64,000 bases of DNA from Pestalotiopsis fici W106-1 (Eukaryota; Ascomycota; Sordariomycetes; Amphisphaeriales; Sporocadaceae): assembly GCF_000516985.1 (NCBI RefSeq), contig NW_006917091.1:6010518-6074517 (forward strand). Direction: 5' to 3'. Each line of letters starts with the position of its first letter. Position 1 is the stretch's first letter. Both the position numbers and the translations under genes were made by a program. The notes below the pieces were generated by a model. It saw only the letters and a list, made by a program, of their open reading frames with translations, did no database searches and was not told the DNA's origin. Shown piece by piece: positions 23,957 through 34,819 of the stretch.

Positions 23957-24676
23957 ATGAAGTCTGTCTCTGCCTCTATCGCTTTCGCCCTCCTCGCTGG
24001 AGTGGCTAGCGCTGTCGAGTTCACCAACGTTGCTTTCGATGTTCAGGCTGGCGAGCCTTTTGTCCTGACCTGGCAGGACGGTACTGGTCCTTACCAGATT
24101 CTCTTGAAGAATGGCCCATCCACCGACCTCTCGACTGTTTCGACTCTGGTTGCCAGTAAGTTTTCCCGCCGCCCAAGACTGCATGGTCACCATACTTACA
24201 GAAATAGGCACCACTGCTGAGCAGGCCACCGTCACTCTGCCAGAGTCGCTGACCTCTGACACCTACGCCTTCGAGATCATTGACACTAGCGACGACTCCA
24301 ACAACTACAGCGTCCAGTTCGTCTTCTCTGGTGCCGCCGCCTCCAGCTCTGTCACAAGCACCACTGCCAGCAGCACCAAGACTACTAGCACTACTGGCAC
24401 CACCAGCACTACCAGCACCACCTCGACCACCAGCACCACCGGTACTACCTCGACCACCAGCGGCACCGCCTCTACCACTCTTGCTACTAGTAAGTTCTCG
24501 CGAATGCTCACATTGGGTACAAGTCGCTAATCCCGCCTTTAGCCACCTCGACTACTTCATCCAAGACCTCTGCATCTACCACTGCAGCATCCACCACTGT
24601 TGCCAGCACCAACGGAGGAAGTGGCCTTGTCGCTCCCCTCTTCCTTGCTGCCGGTGTCGCTCTGGCTGCTCTGTAA
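23957..24676 (+). CDS. GPI-anchored cell-surface protein, Kre9/Knh1-like N-terminal domain
   Basis: Three exons (23957-24155, 24208-24489 and 24543-24676) encode 204 aa. A signal peptide (1-19, cleaved after VASA) precedes a compact domain (about 20-110) with the FDVQAGEPFVLTW element typical of the Kre9/Knh1-like family. A Thr/Ser repeat of TTS and TTG units (about 118-183) forms an O-glycosylated stalk. An N184-G185-type GPI site precedes a hydrophobic C-terminus (about 188-204), so it is expected on the plasma membrane or in the cell wall. Both introns (52 and 53 nt) have GTAAGT donors, and the second interrupts the Thr/Ser stalk. Related fungal proteins are abundant and poorly characterised; a role in beta-glucan organisation is only family-level inference. 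Confidence 0.9.
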
Positions 24677-26666
24677 GCAAAAGAGTCAAAGTTGGGTGAT
24701 TGATGCGTTTGTATCTCGACACGTTTCTGTATAAGATACCTTTTGTGGTTCGTTCCCGTATAATGCCCTAATATGGTAATCACGACATTCGAGTTGGAGA
24801 GGACCAGCCCTGATTGGGGTCTGGACGGTTTGAGTATATATAAAGAGGACCGACACCGGAGAATAGGCGCCTCAAGGTTATTCGTTCGTGTAGAACTACA
24901 AGTACGAAGGCATCAATACTACGCAATGATCTTGTCATGAAAAGAAAAGAAAGATGAATCACACCCCAATGTGAAATGTTGCATGCATTTGTCACCCCAG
25001 AGGACGTCGGTTGAGATGGGGTTCGACCCAATGTGACGGCCTCGACGGACGGGTAGGCGCATTAGCTGACTTGTTACAATGTGGGCGTGACGTCTCTGAA
25101 TGCATGCAGCGGCCCTTGAGACAGTTTGTACGGAGTAAGCTGACCGATTATGCATTCATTGTATGACAAGGTCGGTTGGCTGCAGGAACACTGCATATGG
25201 AATGCATTAGGGGCTTCCACCGGGAAAATAAGGTCCGTTCAACATGATGTGGTTGATATATAGGCACTTGTCATATTGACCTGTACTTTTCCTACAAAAG
25301 TAAAGAAACGAGAGGCGTTTTGATTCCCGGGCTACAATCTAGAGTGCACATCCACTACTTTATATATACGTTCTGATTTGACTGGTTCAAAATGCACAAA
25401 GATGATATAATACCATAGGCTCATGATGTATGATGGAGCAGGTAGCAATTTATTCGTGGGCATTGTAGATCACCCAAGTGGTATGCCAGACACATGATGG
25501 AGGTCGCAAGTCTAAATGAATGGATGAAATACATTTATGGACCATCATCTCATCGTTAGTATAAATTAAATATGCTTATAAGTATAACTCGGAGCCTATC
25601 CAATAGTCGACTTGTTAATAGAAACATGAGCATAGTGGGAAAACAGCAAAATTGATGGTCTTGGCCGTTGTGTGGTCAATTTCTCTTGATGGCGTCCTCT
25701 TGCGTTGCAATTGTCTATAGCATACCTCACGTAGGATCGAAGGGTATATGTATATGAATATATGTCTCTGTTCCCAGTTTCCTCATTCCTTTCCATCTTG
25801 CTCTCTTTCTTCCACCTTTCCCTCTCTTATTCTCGTCGAATCCTGCTTTTCCTCAAGAAGAAGAACGGGGACATGTGCAATAACCACAAATCTACCACAT
25901 GATTCAAGTTGCAGAGCCTTTTTCCGAACTTGCTGTAACAAAGTGCGAGCAGTAACGATTATCACCCTCGATCTCGGCGTGGTTATCCGTGTGCAATATG
26001 GGTAGATGCTCACTCGGTACGTTCCCAGGAGAAGAGGATGCCTCAATTTGACCTGCTTTATACTTTCTGAATTAGAGCATGATAGCGCTCCTTTAAAGCC
26101 TCATTTAGTATCGCAATGATTTTTGTGTACAGGAAAGTTTCTGAAGCTCATAAATCCCAATTCAATGTTAATAGTGAGTGTTGCTCGATACTTTATATGG
26201 AAAGAGTCGAGGGAAAGCATCCCGAGCAAAAGGTCAATTTGCAGCCATGGACCTGACAGATGAGCGGTTCTGGAATGCGGTGTTGCCATTCACTCCGGCT
26301 GGGCCAGTCATCAACAACACTTTATTTCTGGCACTACTACACTTTGTTCCTGAGCTGACCTTGATGCGGGACCGTCCGTCACCAAGCTCAATCACCGATA
26401 TCCTCAAAGATGAACTTGTCACATTCACATGGTGCTCAGCATGTGCTTTCCTTGGTTGAAAAAAAACGTCCCATTGCTTGCGGGCTCGAAATCTATTCCT
26501 GATATCATGCGCTTTTTGTGTATTCTTGACAGTGGTGTACAAATTACCGCTGCAAATGCTATGCCGAATGCTTCTCCCCAGAAAAAAAAAAGACAAAACA
26601 AATACCTAGTTATTCTTGCGCCAGTCGATGCTTTTGTTGAATGTAAAGTGTAAACGGAACAGATTG
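24677..26666. other. 2-kb intergenic region, AT-rich in part
   Basis: No supported gene. A TATATATAAAG-like element lies near 24834-24844 with no open frame after it. The stretch at about 25240-25640 is visibly AT-rich. It ends in the shared 3' flank of the GPI protein gene and PTC7. Confidence 0.5.
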
Positions 26667-27951
26667 TTACAGCTTGGCCTTGACGGCTGGCGTCTTTCCG
26701 TCCTCTGATACCACGACAACGACTACACAGATATCGTCAATCTTGCCGCCGTGCCAGTCCTCTTGGGGATAGTACTTTTGTACTTCCTTTGCAAACGGCC
26801 CATCGACGCGCTGATTGAGACTGAGGACTTTGGCTGCAAGAGCAATTTCCACAGCTATAGCGGCCTGAATGGTCGTGGGTCTCTGGACCGAGTCTTCAGC
26901 TTGCGTAAAAGGAGCAAGGTTGTCTACCACACGGATTCCGCCGTCTGATAACTTCCAGGCACCGCTTTTGGTCATGACACGGCTCGCCAGTTTCAGAATA
27001 TCTTGATTAAAGACATTGTCCCAGAGACCGTCGCTGGCAAATACCAAGACATCTCCGTGCTTGAGGTTGTGCGTCGTCACATCCGAGTCCTTGGGATAAT
27101 CGCAAAGCTGTGCGCCTCCAAACGCTGCGGCTCTAGCCAACATGCTGGCGGGCACCACAGAGAGCTGATACGGGGTATTGAAAGCGTGAGTTTGCGGCTC
27201 CGAGTAATTGTGCACGGCATTGAGGCGAAGGTGAATGAAGCCCGAGTCTCCCAAATTCGCAACCTCGAGCTTTCCGTCTTCCGAGGCAATGGCTACGCAC
27301 GCCGTGCTGCCGCCCGCGTGTATGCTCTTGTCGTTGCAGACCTCGTCATATCCCTTTTGCATCAGCCCCTTTGCTGACAGGTTCGGGGCGGCGCCTGGTT
27401 TGTGCTCGTATGCTGCCAATGCCATGTAATCGCAAAAGCTGTGGGAGAAATCTGCAGGATCGACGCCGCTCTCTTCCCAGCCGCCGACACCATCTGCTAC
27501 GCCCAGAGCCACGGCGTTGGTGTCGCCGACCCGTGCGATGAAAAAAGCATCCTGTCCGCTGGCCGGCCGCTTCGATTTGGGACGCTTGATCTGTGGTTGT
27601 ATGCGATTATATGGGTTGAAATGAAAGACATTGCTCGTAGGATCTAATCTGTTGTTCTTGCCAGCAAAGGATGCAGCAACATTGTAGGTGAATTTGCGCA
27701 TGGCGGGTTCAGAGTCTTGTGAGTGCAATATTGTTTGCGCCGAGAAGGACCGAGTATGATGTAATAGTGAAGCGTTCGAGGAGGCGCCTCTGTGGATTGG
27801 CGATGATGCTAATTGACGGAGAGTATGAACTGGAGAAGCGAGTGAGTGAATTGTAGATTGACCATCGGAGCTCGAGTTGCATGCGCATACGTTGTTGGTT
27901 GAGCAAAGCTCTCCTGGAAAGGACCAGGCGTGGTGCTGCCGTGGTGGCCAT
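26667..27951 (-). CDS. PTC7: mitochondrial PP2C-type phosphatase PTC7
   Basis: I propose two exons (27891-27951 and 26667-27829), about 407 aa. The catalytic domain shows the PPM metal motifs: GQDAFF, GVADGVGGW, GGSTACVA, LGDSGF, ASDGLWDN and the terminal DDICVVVV. In the catalytic frame there is no ATG between an upstream stop and an internal Met just before RKFTYN. A 61-nt intron (donor GTATGC, CTCAC branch, CTCCAG acceptor) joins an ATG at 27951 to that frame. The result is an Arg/Ser/Ala-rich N-terminus without acidic residues, a good mitochondrial presequence. Yeast Ptc7 dephosphorylates matrix proteins including Coq7. Its start is 924 bp from the divergent SDHB start. The catalytic domain is certain; the first exon is a strong inference. 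Confidence 0.88.
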
Positions 27952-28875
27952 CGCTTAGATGAGGCAGTCGAAATGGGATAGCTAGGAACCCCAACAACTG
28001 CTCATCTACACATAATGCCTCGCTCGCTCGTGATGATATTCTCCTCAATGTGCGTATAATGGGAGATGGTGAGATACTCGTGTACGGTAATCGAAAACGT
28101 CGCCGACAGGTGAAAATTAAAAGAATGTTGCCTTGCGTTTGGGATTTAGTGTGGTCGTAAAGTTTCTTTCTCTTGTCGCGAACTCAGACATTCTCAGCCT
28201 GTACAATTAGCACTAAGATCTACACTTTCCCGTACCTACGTATGTACTAGAGCTGCCCACTATCTTATCACGACGCGCAAGGAACTCCAGTCGATTTGAA
28301 ATGAACGACACCAAACAACACCCGGTGCTTTCCGAGGGACCCATAGCCAATGTCTTCATCGAGGTAAGGAAAGCTCCATCCGAATGGTGCCAGCTGAATA
28401 GCCAGAGTTCGACAGCTGCCAAAGCTCTTTGCCAATTATCCCGGATCTGTCTCGTGTCTGTCCGAGCCACTTTGGGTTGCTTAGGAAGAGGCGGACCGTG
28501 ATTGGTCGATGACAGCCGAGGAAAGGAAAGGGAAGGACAGACATTATTGGCACGGGGCCCCAGCACTGTGCGATCGGGTCGGAAGCATGCGAGGTCCATT
28601 CAAGTCGATGATGATTTCGACATCCTCAATTCGTTGCCACCACCTACCACTACCGTTAGTTTAGACTGCACCCAAAGCGCGACTTTTCCCATCGAGAAGG
28701 ACGAACCTTGGCTGGTTTCTTGTCCCCCTCTGATCCGAATCCCGTCGTCTGCGTCTCTCGAGCAGTTGGCATTGATATCGATTGACTCGCTTTTACTTTT
28801 GCACCTTTTTGCAAAAACATCTCTTTTGTCTCCAATTCTTCTTCTTCTTCTTCTTCCACAATCAGATCGCCCGCA
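27952..28875. promoter_or_regulatory. shared divergent promoter of PTC7 and SDHB
   Basis: A 924-bp gap between two mitochondrial-protein genes transcribed in opposite directions. A (TTC)n pyrimidine tract (about 28837-28857) sits just before the SDHB start. A 66-codon frame from 28301 has no recognisable content. Confidence 0.6.
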
Positions 28876-29791
28876 ATGGCAGCTCTCCGCTCTACCTCAT
28901 CGAGGCTCCTGGCCTCGGCCTCGCGACCGGCCTTTGTCAAGCCTGCCGCCATCTTCTCCCGCTCAATGGCTTCGGTCGGTGATGCCACCGTCCAGGCTAC
29001 CCCCAAGGGCGCCGACGACTCCCGCATGAAGACCTTCCAGATCTACAGATGGAACCCCGACCAGCCCACCGAGAAGCCGCGGATGCAGTCCTACACCCTC
29101 GACCTCAACAAGACCGGACCCATGGTGCTCGACGCCCTCGTGCGCATCAAGAACGAGGTCGACCCGACCCTGACCTTCCGCCGGAGTTGCCGTGAGGGTA
29201 TCTGCGGCTCCTGCGCCATGAACATCAATGGCACCAACACACTGGCTTGCCTGTGCAGAATACCTACCGACACCAAGGACATGAAGATTTACCCCTTGCC
29301 TCACACCTACGTCGTCAAGGATCTCGTGCCCGACTTGACGCACTTTTACAAGCAATACAAGTCCATCAAGCCTTACCTGCAGAGAGATACTCCCGCACCT
29401 GATGTATGTCCATGGACTCGACTTATGAATCTTGAGTTAGTAAACTATGACTAACACCTTTTGACTATAGGGCAGGGAATACCGCCAGAGCAAGGCCGAC
29501 CGCAAGAAGCTTGACGGTCTGTACGAGTGTATCCTGTGCGCCTGCTGCTCAACGTCGTGCCCGTCGTACTGGTGGAACTCGGAGGAGTACCTGGGCCCTG
29601 CCATCCTGCTGCAGTCGTACCGCTGGCTCGCCGACTCGCGTGACGAGCGCAAGGGTGAGCGCAAGGCCGCCCTCGACAACTCCATGAGCTTGTACCGATG
29701 CCACACCATTCTCAACTGCACACGGACTTGCCCCAAGGGTCTCAACCCCGGTCTCGCCATTGCCGAGATCAAGAAGGAGATGTCTTTCTAA
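28876..29791 (+). CDS. SDHB: succinate dehydrogenase iron-sulfur subunit (SDHB, complex II)
   Basis: Two exons (28876-29403 and 29471-29791) encode 282 aa. A Ser/Arg-rich mitochondrial presequence covers about the first 30 residues. The [2Fe-2S] site is in [10 protein letters not shown] plus LACLC, the [4Fe-4S] site in [11 protein letters not shown] and the [3Fe-4S] site in [11 protein letters not shown]. Residues known as carboxamide-fungicide resistance hot spots are wild type: P207, N212, H254 and I256, which match Botrytis P225, N230, H272 and I274. SDHB passes electrons from the flavoprotein to ubiquinone in the inner membrane. Its assembly factor SDHAF3 is encoded upstream at 11542, and the CoQ-linked phosphatase PTC7 shares its promoter region. 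Confidence 0.97.
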
Positions 29792-30252
29792 GCAATAAAA
29801 GTCAAATGTTTATCCGACTTTGAAGCTGGGGAAAAGAGAGAGAGTGAGAGAGAGGGAGAAAATTGCTGGAGAGAAGTAGGGGCGTGCAGTGGATGATACC
29901 AGAAGAGACAGAGATACAGACTATTGTACAAATTTTCTACGACTTACGTGCCGCCGGAGTTTCGTCCAGGGTTGGTTGTACGTTATCACACCGTGTTCCT
30001 TTGTTCGAGCATGGTTTGGAGTTTATATTATACAATCAAAGAGCAATAAACACTACAACAGTCGGACAGTTTACAAACAAGTCGTGCCAGTTAAGGTCCG
30101 TCGACACGAATGTCATTCAACGAAAGTCATTGATTGCCTCGGCTCATCCAAGTGCGTACATACATTCATAACATTACATCTGACAGTCATCTATTGCCCT
30201 TCCCATGCAGCCAAAATTGCAACGCCAAAGGGGGAAAAGTAAACTTTAACGT
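29792..30252. other. intergenic between SDHB and CCCH gene
   Basis: Shared 3' flank of convergent genes. It holds a GA-rich microsatellite at about 29834-29858 and no gene. Confidence 0.5.
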
Positions 30253-32073
30253 TCAATCTAGACTAATCAAGTCCTGCTCCTCCTCACTCGCGACAACTTT
30301 GCACATCTTATCCGCCTTGGCTCTTGCCATCTTGACGCCCTCCGTGCCGTTTTCGTCTCGCACGGGATTTTCGCCCGCATGGCTGCGCTGTCTCATCAAG
30401 AGGGCGTTTCCGTTTCTGTGGGCCGACAGTTTCTTGGAGGAAGTGGAGTACGAGGAGGGACCCTTGATCCTCTTCTTGTCCTTGGTCATTTTGCTGGCGC
30501 GCTTTGCCTCTTCCATCATCGTCATCATGTGGCGTTCGAGACTTTGCCGCTGCTGGTGTTGGTGGTGGTGCTGCGGCTCGGTGAGCTCGGCAATCTCCTG
30601 CTTCTCTGGCTGCTCGGTCAGCGGCGGCGCTCGGGAGGAAGAGGACGAGGAAGAGTGCGGACCAACGAGCACCAGACCGGCGGGATACCTCAGGGTGCCA
30701 TTGAGATTCAGGGACTGGTGCACCTCGGCCATGGCCTTTTCGTACCCGTGCTTCTCAGCCTTGTACCACTTCGGCCAGTCAGACAGGCCCACGGCGCTGA
30801 GCCCTTCGAGCGTCTTTGGCATCTCGTGGACGTACTTGCACTCGGCGCCGTACTTGCACGTGTTGTGGTGGCACCAGTGCCGACAGTAAGTTGTGCTGCT
30901 GCCAGTGCCCGCTGACGACGAGGTGCGCGTGTTGTTATTGTTGTTATTGGTGGGGTGGTGTTGGTGGTTCGTCGTGCTGCCGCCAGTAGTAGAGTAGCCC
31001 AGTACATCGTACCTCGAGCTACCACTGGTGCTGACATTGTTGCTGCCATTGCCATTGCCGCCACGATGATGAGAGATTGCCAGAGACCTCGAAGGCTGCG
31101 AGGGCGAATATCTGCTGCTAGAAGGCAGACTCTTCTTCAAACGATATGCTTGCTGATCACCGGAGGGTACGGTTCTCTTGCGGGTAAGCGTGCTGTAAGG
31201 ATTATAGAGCTCGCGGGGCCGGGCTGGAACAGAGGAGGGAATTCGAGGGTTTAGGTCCGCAGTAGGGCTTGGGGGTATTTGCTTTCGTGTGACGAGAGAA
31301 GGAGTATTGGTAGTCCGCGGTGCATGGCGGCTTTCCTGAATACCTTCCTTGACTCGCAAGCTAGGGAATGTCTCCTTGTCAGGGCTGCTCGATAGGACAG
31401 ACTCACATGCCTCGGACGAAGCCGAGCTAGCAGGGTGATCGTAACTGCTGTCATCTTGGCGACTCGAGTCCGACCCCAACATATCATCGTGACCGGTGCC
31501 TTGCTTTCCGGTATTCGCATCAAGCTCTCCAGGGGCTGTGCTGATTATATCACTTCCGTGGTGCTGAGGGGTCCTCTGACTGTGCCCACGAGGGTTCGAG
31601 TCATTTCCACAGTGGGCAGTTGTGATGATATGGCGCCCGCTCGAGGCTCCGACATGTTGATACTTGATTTTGTCAAGTCTCGATGTCATTCGGGGCTCAG
31701 AGGCGCCGTCGTCATCATCGTCATCATCGTCATCATCACCATCGTCGTCATGGTAAATGACACACACGTTATAAGTGTCAAAGTCCTTGGTACTCTCGCC
31801 TAGGTTTGTAAGGCCCTTCATGTGCTCGGGGCTGAGCTCGCGAGGTACACCAGTTATTTCCAGCCAGGAAGGTAGCTGGTCAATCGGAATCAGTGGCACC
31901 ATGGCGCCCTTGGTCGTCACGGTACCCGAAGCAGTGTGTTTGGTGACGTCTGGACGAACCAGAAAGTATCGAGGCAACTGACCAGTCAACGATGAGGACT
32001 CTGAGGTCGGCTCCATCATGGCACGGTTACGGTTTTCCTCGTGATCACGGCCTTGCTCAATCTTCGAGGCCAT
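30253..32073 (-). CDS. CCCH zinc-finger protein of unknown role
   Basis: A single 606-aa reading frame; the true start is the MASKIEQ methionine at 32073, not the non-ATG frame start upstream. One C-x8-C-x5-C-x3-H finger lies at about residues 395-415 (TCKYGAECKYVH), followed by a conserved-looking DWPKWYKAEKHG segment. An aspartate run (about 109-122), Asn and Ser tracts and long disordered regions surround it. The N-terminal 30-95 region (PRYFLVRPD, LPSWLEITGVPREL) looks folded and may be a small RNA-binding module. Tandem or single CCCH fingers usually bind RNA, but I do not recognise this specific protein. The stop converges on SDHB. Confidence 0.8.
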   Translation of the reverse strand: MASKIEQGRDHEENRNRAMMEPTSESSSLTGQLPRYFLVRPDVTKHTASGTVTTKGAMVPLIPIDQLPSWLEITGVPRELSPEHMKGLTNLGESTKDFDTYNVCVIYHDDDGDDDDDDDDDDGASEPRMTSRLDKIKYQHVGASSGRHIITTAHCGNDSNPRGHSQRTPQHHGSDIISTAPGELDANTGKQGTGHDDMLGSDSSRQDDSSYDHPASSASSEACESVLSSSPDKETFPSLRVKEGIQESRHAPRTTNTPSLVTRKQIPPSPTADLNPRIPSSVPARPRELYNPYSTLTRKRTVPSGDQQAYRLKKSLPSSSRYSPSQPSRSLAISHHRGGNGNGSNNVSTSGSSRYDVLGYSTTGGSTTNHQHHPTNNNNNNTRTSSSAGTGSSTTYCRHWCHHNTCKYGAECKYVHEMPKTLEGLSAVGLSDWPKWYKAEKHGYEKAMAEVHQSLNLNGTLRYPAGLVLVGPHSSSSSSSRAPPLTEQPEKQEIAELTEPQHHHQHQQRQSLERHMMTMMEEAKRASKMTKDKKRIKGPSSYSTSSKKLSAHRNGNALLMRQRSHAGENPVRDENGTEGVKMARAKADKMCKVVASEEEQDLISLD

Positions 32074-32566
32074 GATTGCTAACAATTGATCAGGCCAAGC
32101 AACAAGGCGTCGCTAATGGATGAAGATTGAAAAAGTTTAAGCAGAGGATCTGAGCAGGTCAATTGAAGATGGGTAATCTCGCTCAATGATGCTGCTGCCG
32201 TGGAACTATTAAAAGTGGCCCAGTTTCAGCACGATGTTGTCGTTCAAAACAGATTGGTATTGTATCACAGTATGAACTTTGGCAGACGACAGGAAACCGG
32301 GGGAATCCACCGAAGGCTTGTAAATCGTTTCCTTGTCGATTGAGGACCAGGCGGAGATGTCAGTTTATGTAGTGGAACTTGTTGTTTGCCAGTAGTAGCT
32401 TGCGATCCAAATCAACAGGGTTTGTCATGCAGGTGTTCAGACCAATCCGATCCAGGCACATTGTGATTGCTTTTTTGTGTGTGGACTTTTGTGTGTGATT
32501 GATGGTAAAACGGATAGCCCAGGTCTTTGTGCATATGACTGATGGAGCTTCTGTCATTTTTCACCC
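32074..32566. other. intergenic between CCCH gene and TBCE
   Basis: Promoter of the CCCH gene and 3' flank of TBCE. No gene recognised. Confidence 0.5.
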
Positions 32567-34427
32567 CTAGGCTTGGCGAGACTCAACTCTCACTTTTGCT
32601 TCAAGTCCGTCTACACAAAAGCCAAGCTGACGGGGGCCTTCCTGCAGCTCAACTTCTCGTTTGACCCATCGGCCAGCCTTCCTGCCAGAGTCAGCCTGCG
32701 AGGCCCCGTCGCCACGTTCAGCCTCTTGCGGCTCTTCCTCTTCGTCGCTGCTGTCTCCCGTCTCGTCATCGAAACCAGCAACTGGGTCCCATTCCCCAGT
32801 TTCCCAGATCAAACGCAGGCTGATCGGCTCCTGGGCAAATAATCTGCCAGCAATCCCCTTGACACGGTAGATGTCAAAGCTTTTGGGGATCTGGATTATT
32901 CTCTCAGCGTTGTCCTTTCCATCATGGGGGTGGAAGATGAATTGAACTGTGATAAGACGAGCTTCTAGGAACGAGGGATTGATCTCCTTTTGCCTGTTGA
33001 CAACGGGTGGGCCATACAATTCAACCAGCTGAGTATAGCGCTTGTGGTTCAATAAAACCTGGGGCTCTTCGTTCTCAGGGACTGCAGCGAGGTGTTTCCC
33101 TATACGTGCTAGGTAAAACATTTCTGCATCTTGCCGGTCATTTGCAGAAATATTGCCAAAGTTTAGAGCTTTGAGATTTGCTAACCGACCCACAGTTATC
33201 ATGTAGGCTTCCTCGGTGACTGTCTTGGACTGTGTGGAGTGGTCGGGATCTGGATTATCATAGATTGGATTGTGCGTAAATCGCAAATGGGTGAGCCCCG
33301 GGAAACAGGAGGGAAGATTGTCGACAAAGGACCACGAAGAAACTTTGTTGTAGGATATATCCAGGTATTGCAAACTCGATGAAAAGACAGGCTGCTCTGC
33401 AGATGATTCAGAGGTGATGGCTGCGATATTGTTGCCCTTTAGATGAAGGTTCCGCAGCGCCTGCAACTTGCCGAGACATGCCACGTCTGCAAGCGAGGTA
33501 AAGTCGTTGAACTCAAGACTCAGCGAAAGCAATGTTGAAGATAGGGTCCCCACTGGGACTTGTGGTAAGAGAGAGAGTTGATTGACGTCAGCAGAGAGCG
33601 TAGCCAGAGATTGGAACTTGGAAGAGGCATGACATATCTCTTCCCAGGTCAGCAGCGTCTCCTCAAGAGCCAACTCCTTGACATCCTTGAATATCGTTTG
33701 CGCATGGGCGAGCTTTTCGTCTTCTAGTATATCAACAAAACGGTTGCCACTTATTTGTTGTCAGCTTTCCCGCTCATGATGTAGATAAATCAATAACAAG
33801 AAAGTAAAAGCAATTGTTAACGTACTTTAGGCGGAGATTCCTCAGAATTGGCAGCTCTGAACATATGTTTACCACTGTCTCGAACTTGGTGAAAAGGTTT
33901 CGGCTGAGGTCAAGCTCGACCGTCTTGGGGCAGGTCGCGACAATGCGCTGGTCTCCCTCGGCATATGGATACGCAATGCGAGTGCCGTCGAGGATGACAA
34001 ACTTGAGCTCTGCCAGGTTGGCCTGTTGGCGCTGAATCTTCTGAAAGCCGACCTCCTCGGCGATCTTTCCGGAGAACCTAATCTGTGCACTTGCTGCCGA
34101 CACTTCTCCAGTATATTTGTCCTGGAGCGCGGCGACAAAGCTCTGCGGTCGGTCTGCAGATCTCGTTGGACGCACAAAGGATGCCGCGGTGGGCGATTTG
34201 GATTTGCCTGGCACCTGTCAGACTTGAAATATACTACAATGAGCGATAGACTCACAGGAAAAGTATCGAGTCCCTTTATGGGAGCCATCGTGTTTGCCGC
34301 GTGTTGCGTCGTCCCATTCTACACCGATCCAGGAGCCCGAGGTGCCGGCCACTTCACCGAGATATCGGACTGTACAGATGGCGCCGTCATAAGACAGCCG
34401 ATCGCCCACTTTGACAGCCGAAGTCAT
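32567..34427 (-). CDS. PAC2: tubulin-folding cofactor E (Pac2/TBCE-like)
   Basis: Three exons (34256-34427, 33826-34207 and 32567-33749) encode 578 aa. An N-terminal CAP-Gly domain (about 5-75) contains GKHDGSHKGTRYFSC, leucine-rich repeats span roughly 110-390, and a C-terminal ubiquitin-like region follows an acidic DSSDEEEE stretch. TBCE with cofactors C and D assembles the alpha/beta tubulin dimer and can dissociate it. Splice choices: a 47-nt first intron whose CCAG acceptor keeps the CAP-Gly frame (the alternative acceptor 7 nt earlier breaks it), and a second intron with an AAG acceptor that restores LRLNGNRF. No unusual residues seen. Confidence 0.92.
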
Positions 34428-34819
34428 TTGAAAAAAATGGTGGCAATTTCAATATATTCAGTCACCTCTCGTATAGAACCATTAGCTGAAGTATACAACT
34501 TGTTTTTTGTTGAAAGGGTCGGCATGTGGTTGAAATGGTTTTGTGGATCTCACCTCGGAGCCTAGGCACCAAAATTCTGGATCATTTGGTTGTCACTGCA
34601 CTGCAGCAGCTTAGCTACAGGCAGGTAAGTATTTGCCTACAGGACCGATGCGCTTTCCGCATGACATTGCGCAACATAACAAAGCACCAACACAATATCT
34701 CACTTGAGAAATGGAGAAAGTCTTGTTCCTTTTCTTTTTTTTCTGAGAGAAAAATGATTGTGTTTCTTTTTTTACATTCAACATCGAGATGGCTTGCTAA
34801 CTAAACAGGTTCCACAAAT
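34428..34819. other. intergenic between TBCE start and MaoC gene end
   Basis: TBCE promoter and MaoC 3' flank, T-rich near 34730-34780. No gene. Confidence 0.5.

Noticed and set aside
28301..28501. 66-codon frame upstream of SDHB as a small gene or uORF
   Set aside because: It ends well before the SDHB leader, has no recognised content, and nothing shows that it is transcribed.
34208..34214. Alternative acceptor 7 nt earlier in TBCE intron 1
   Set aside because: It shifts the frame and destroys the CAP-Gly C-terminal SFVRP element; the CCAG acceptor restores it.
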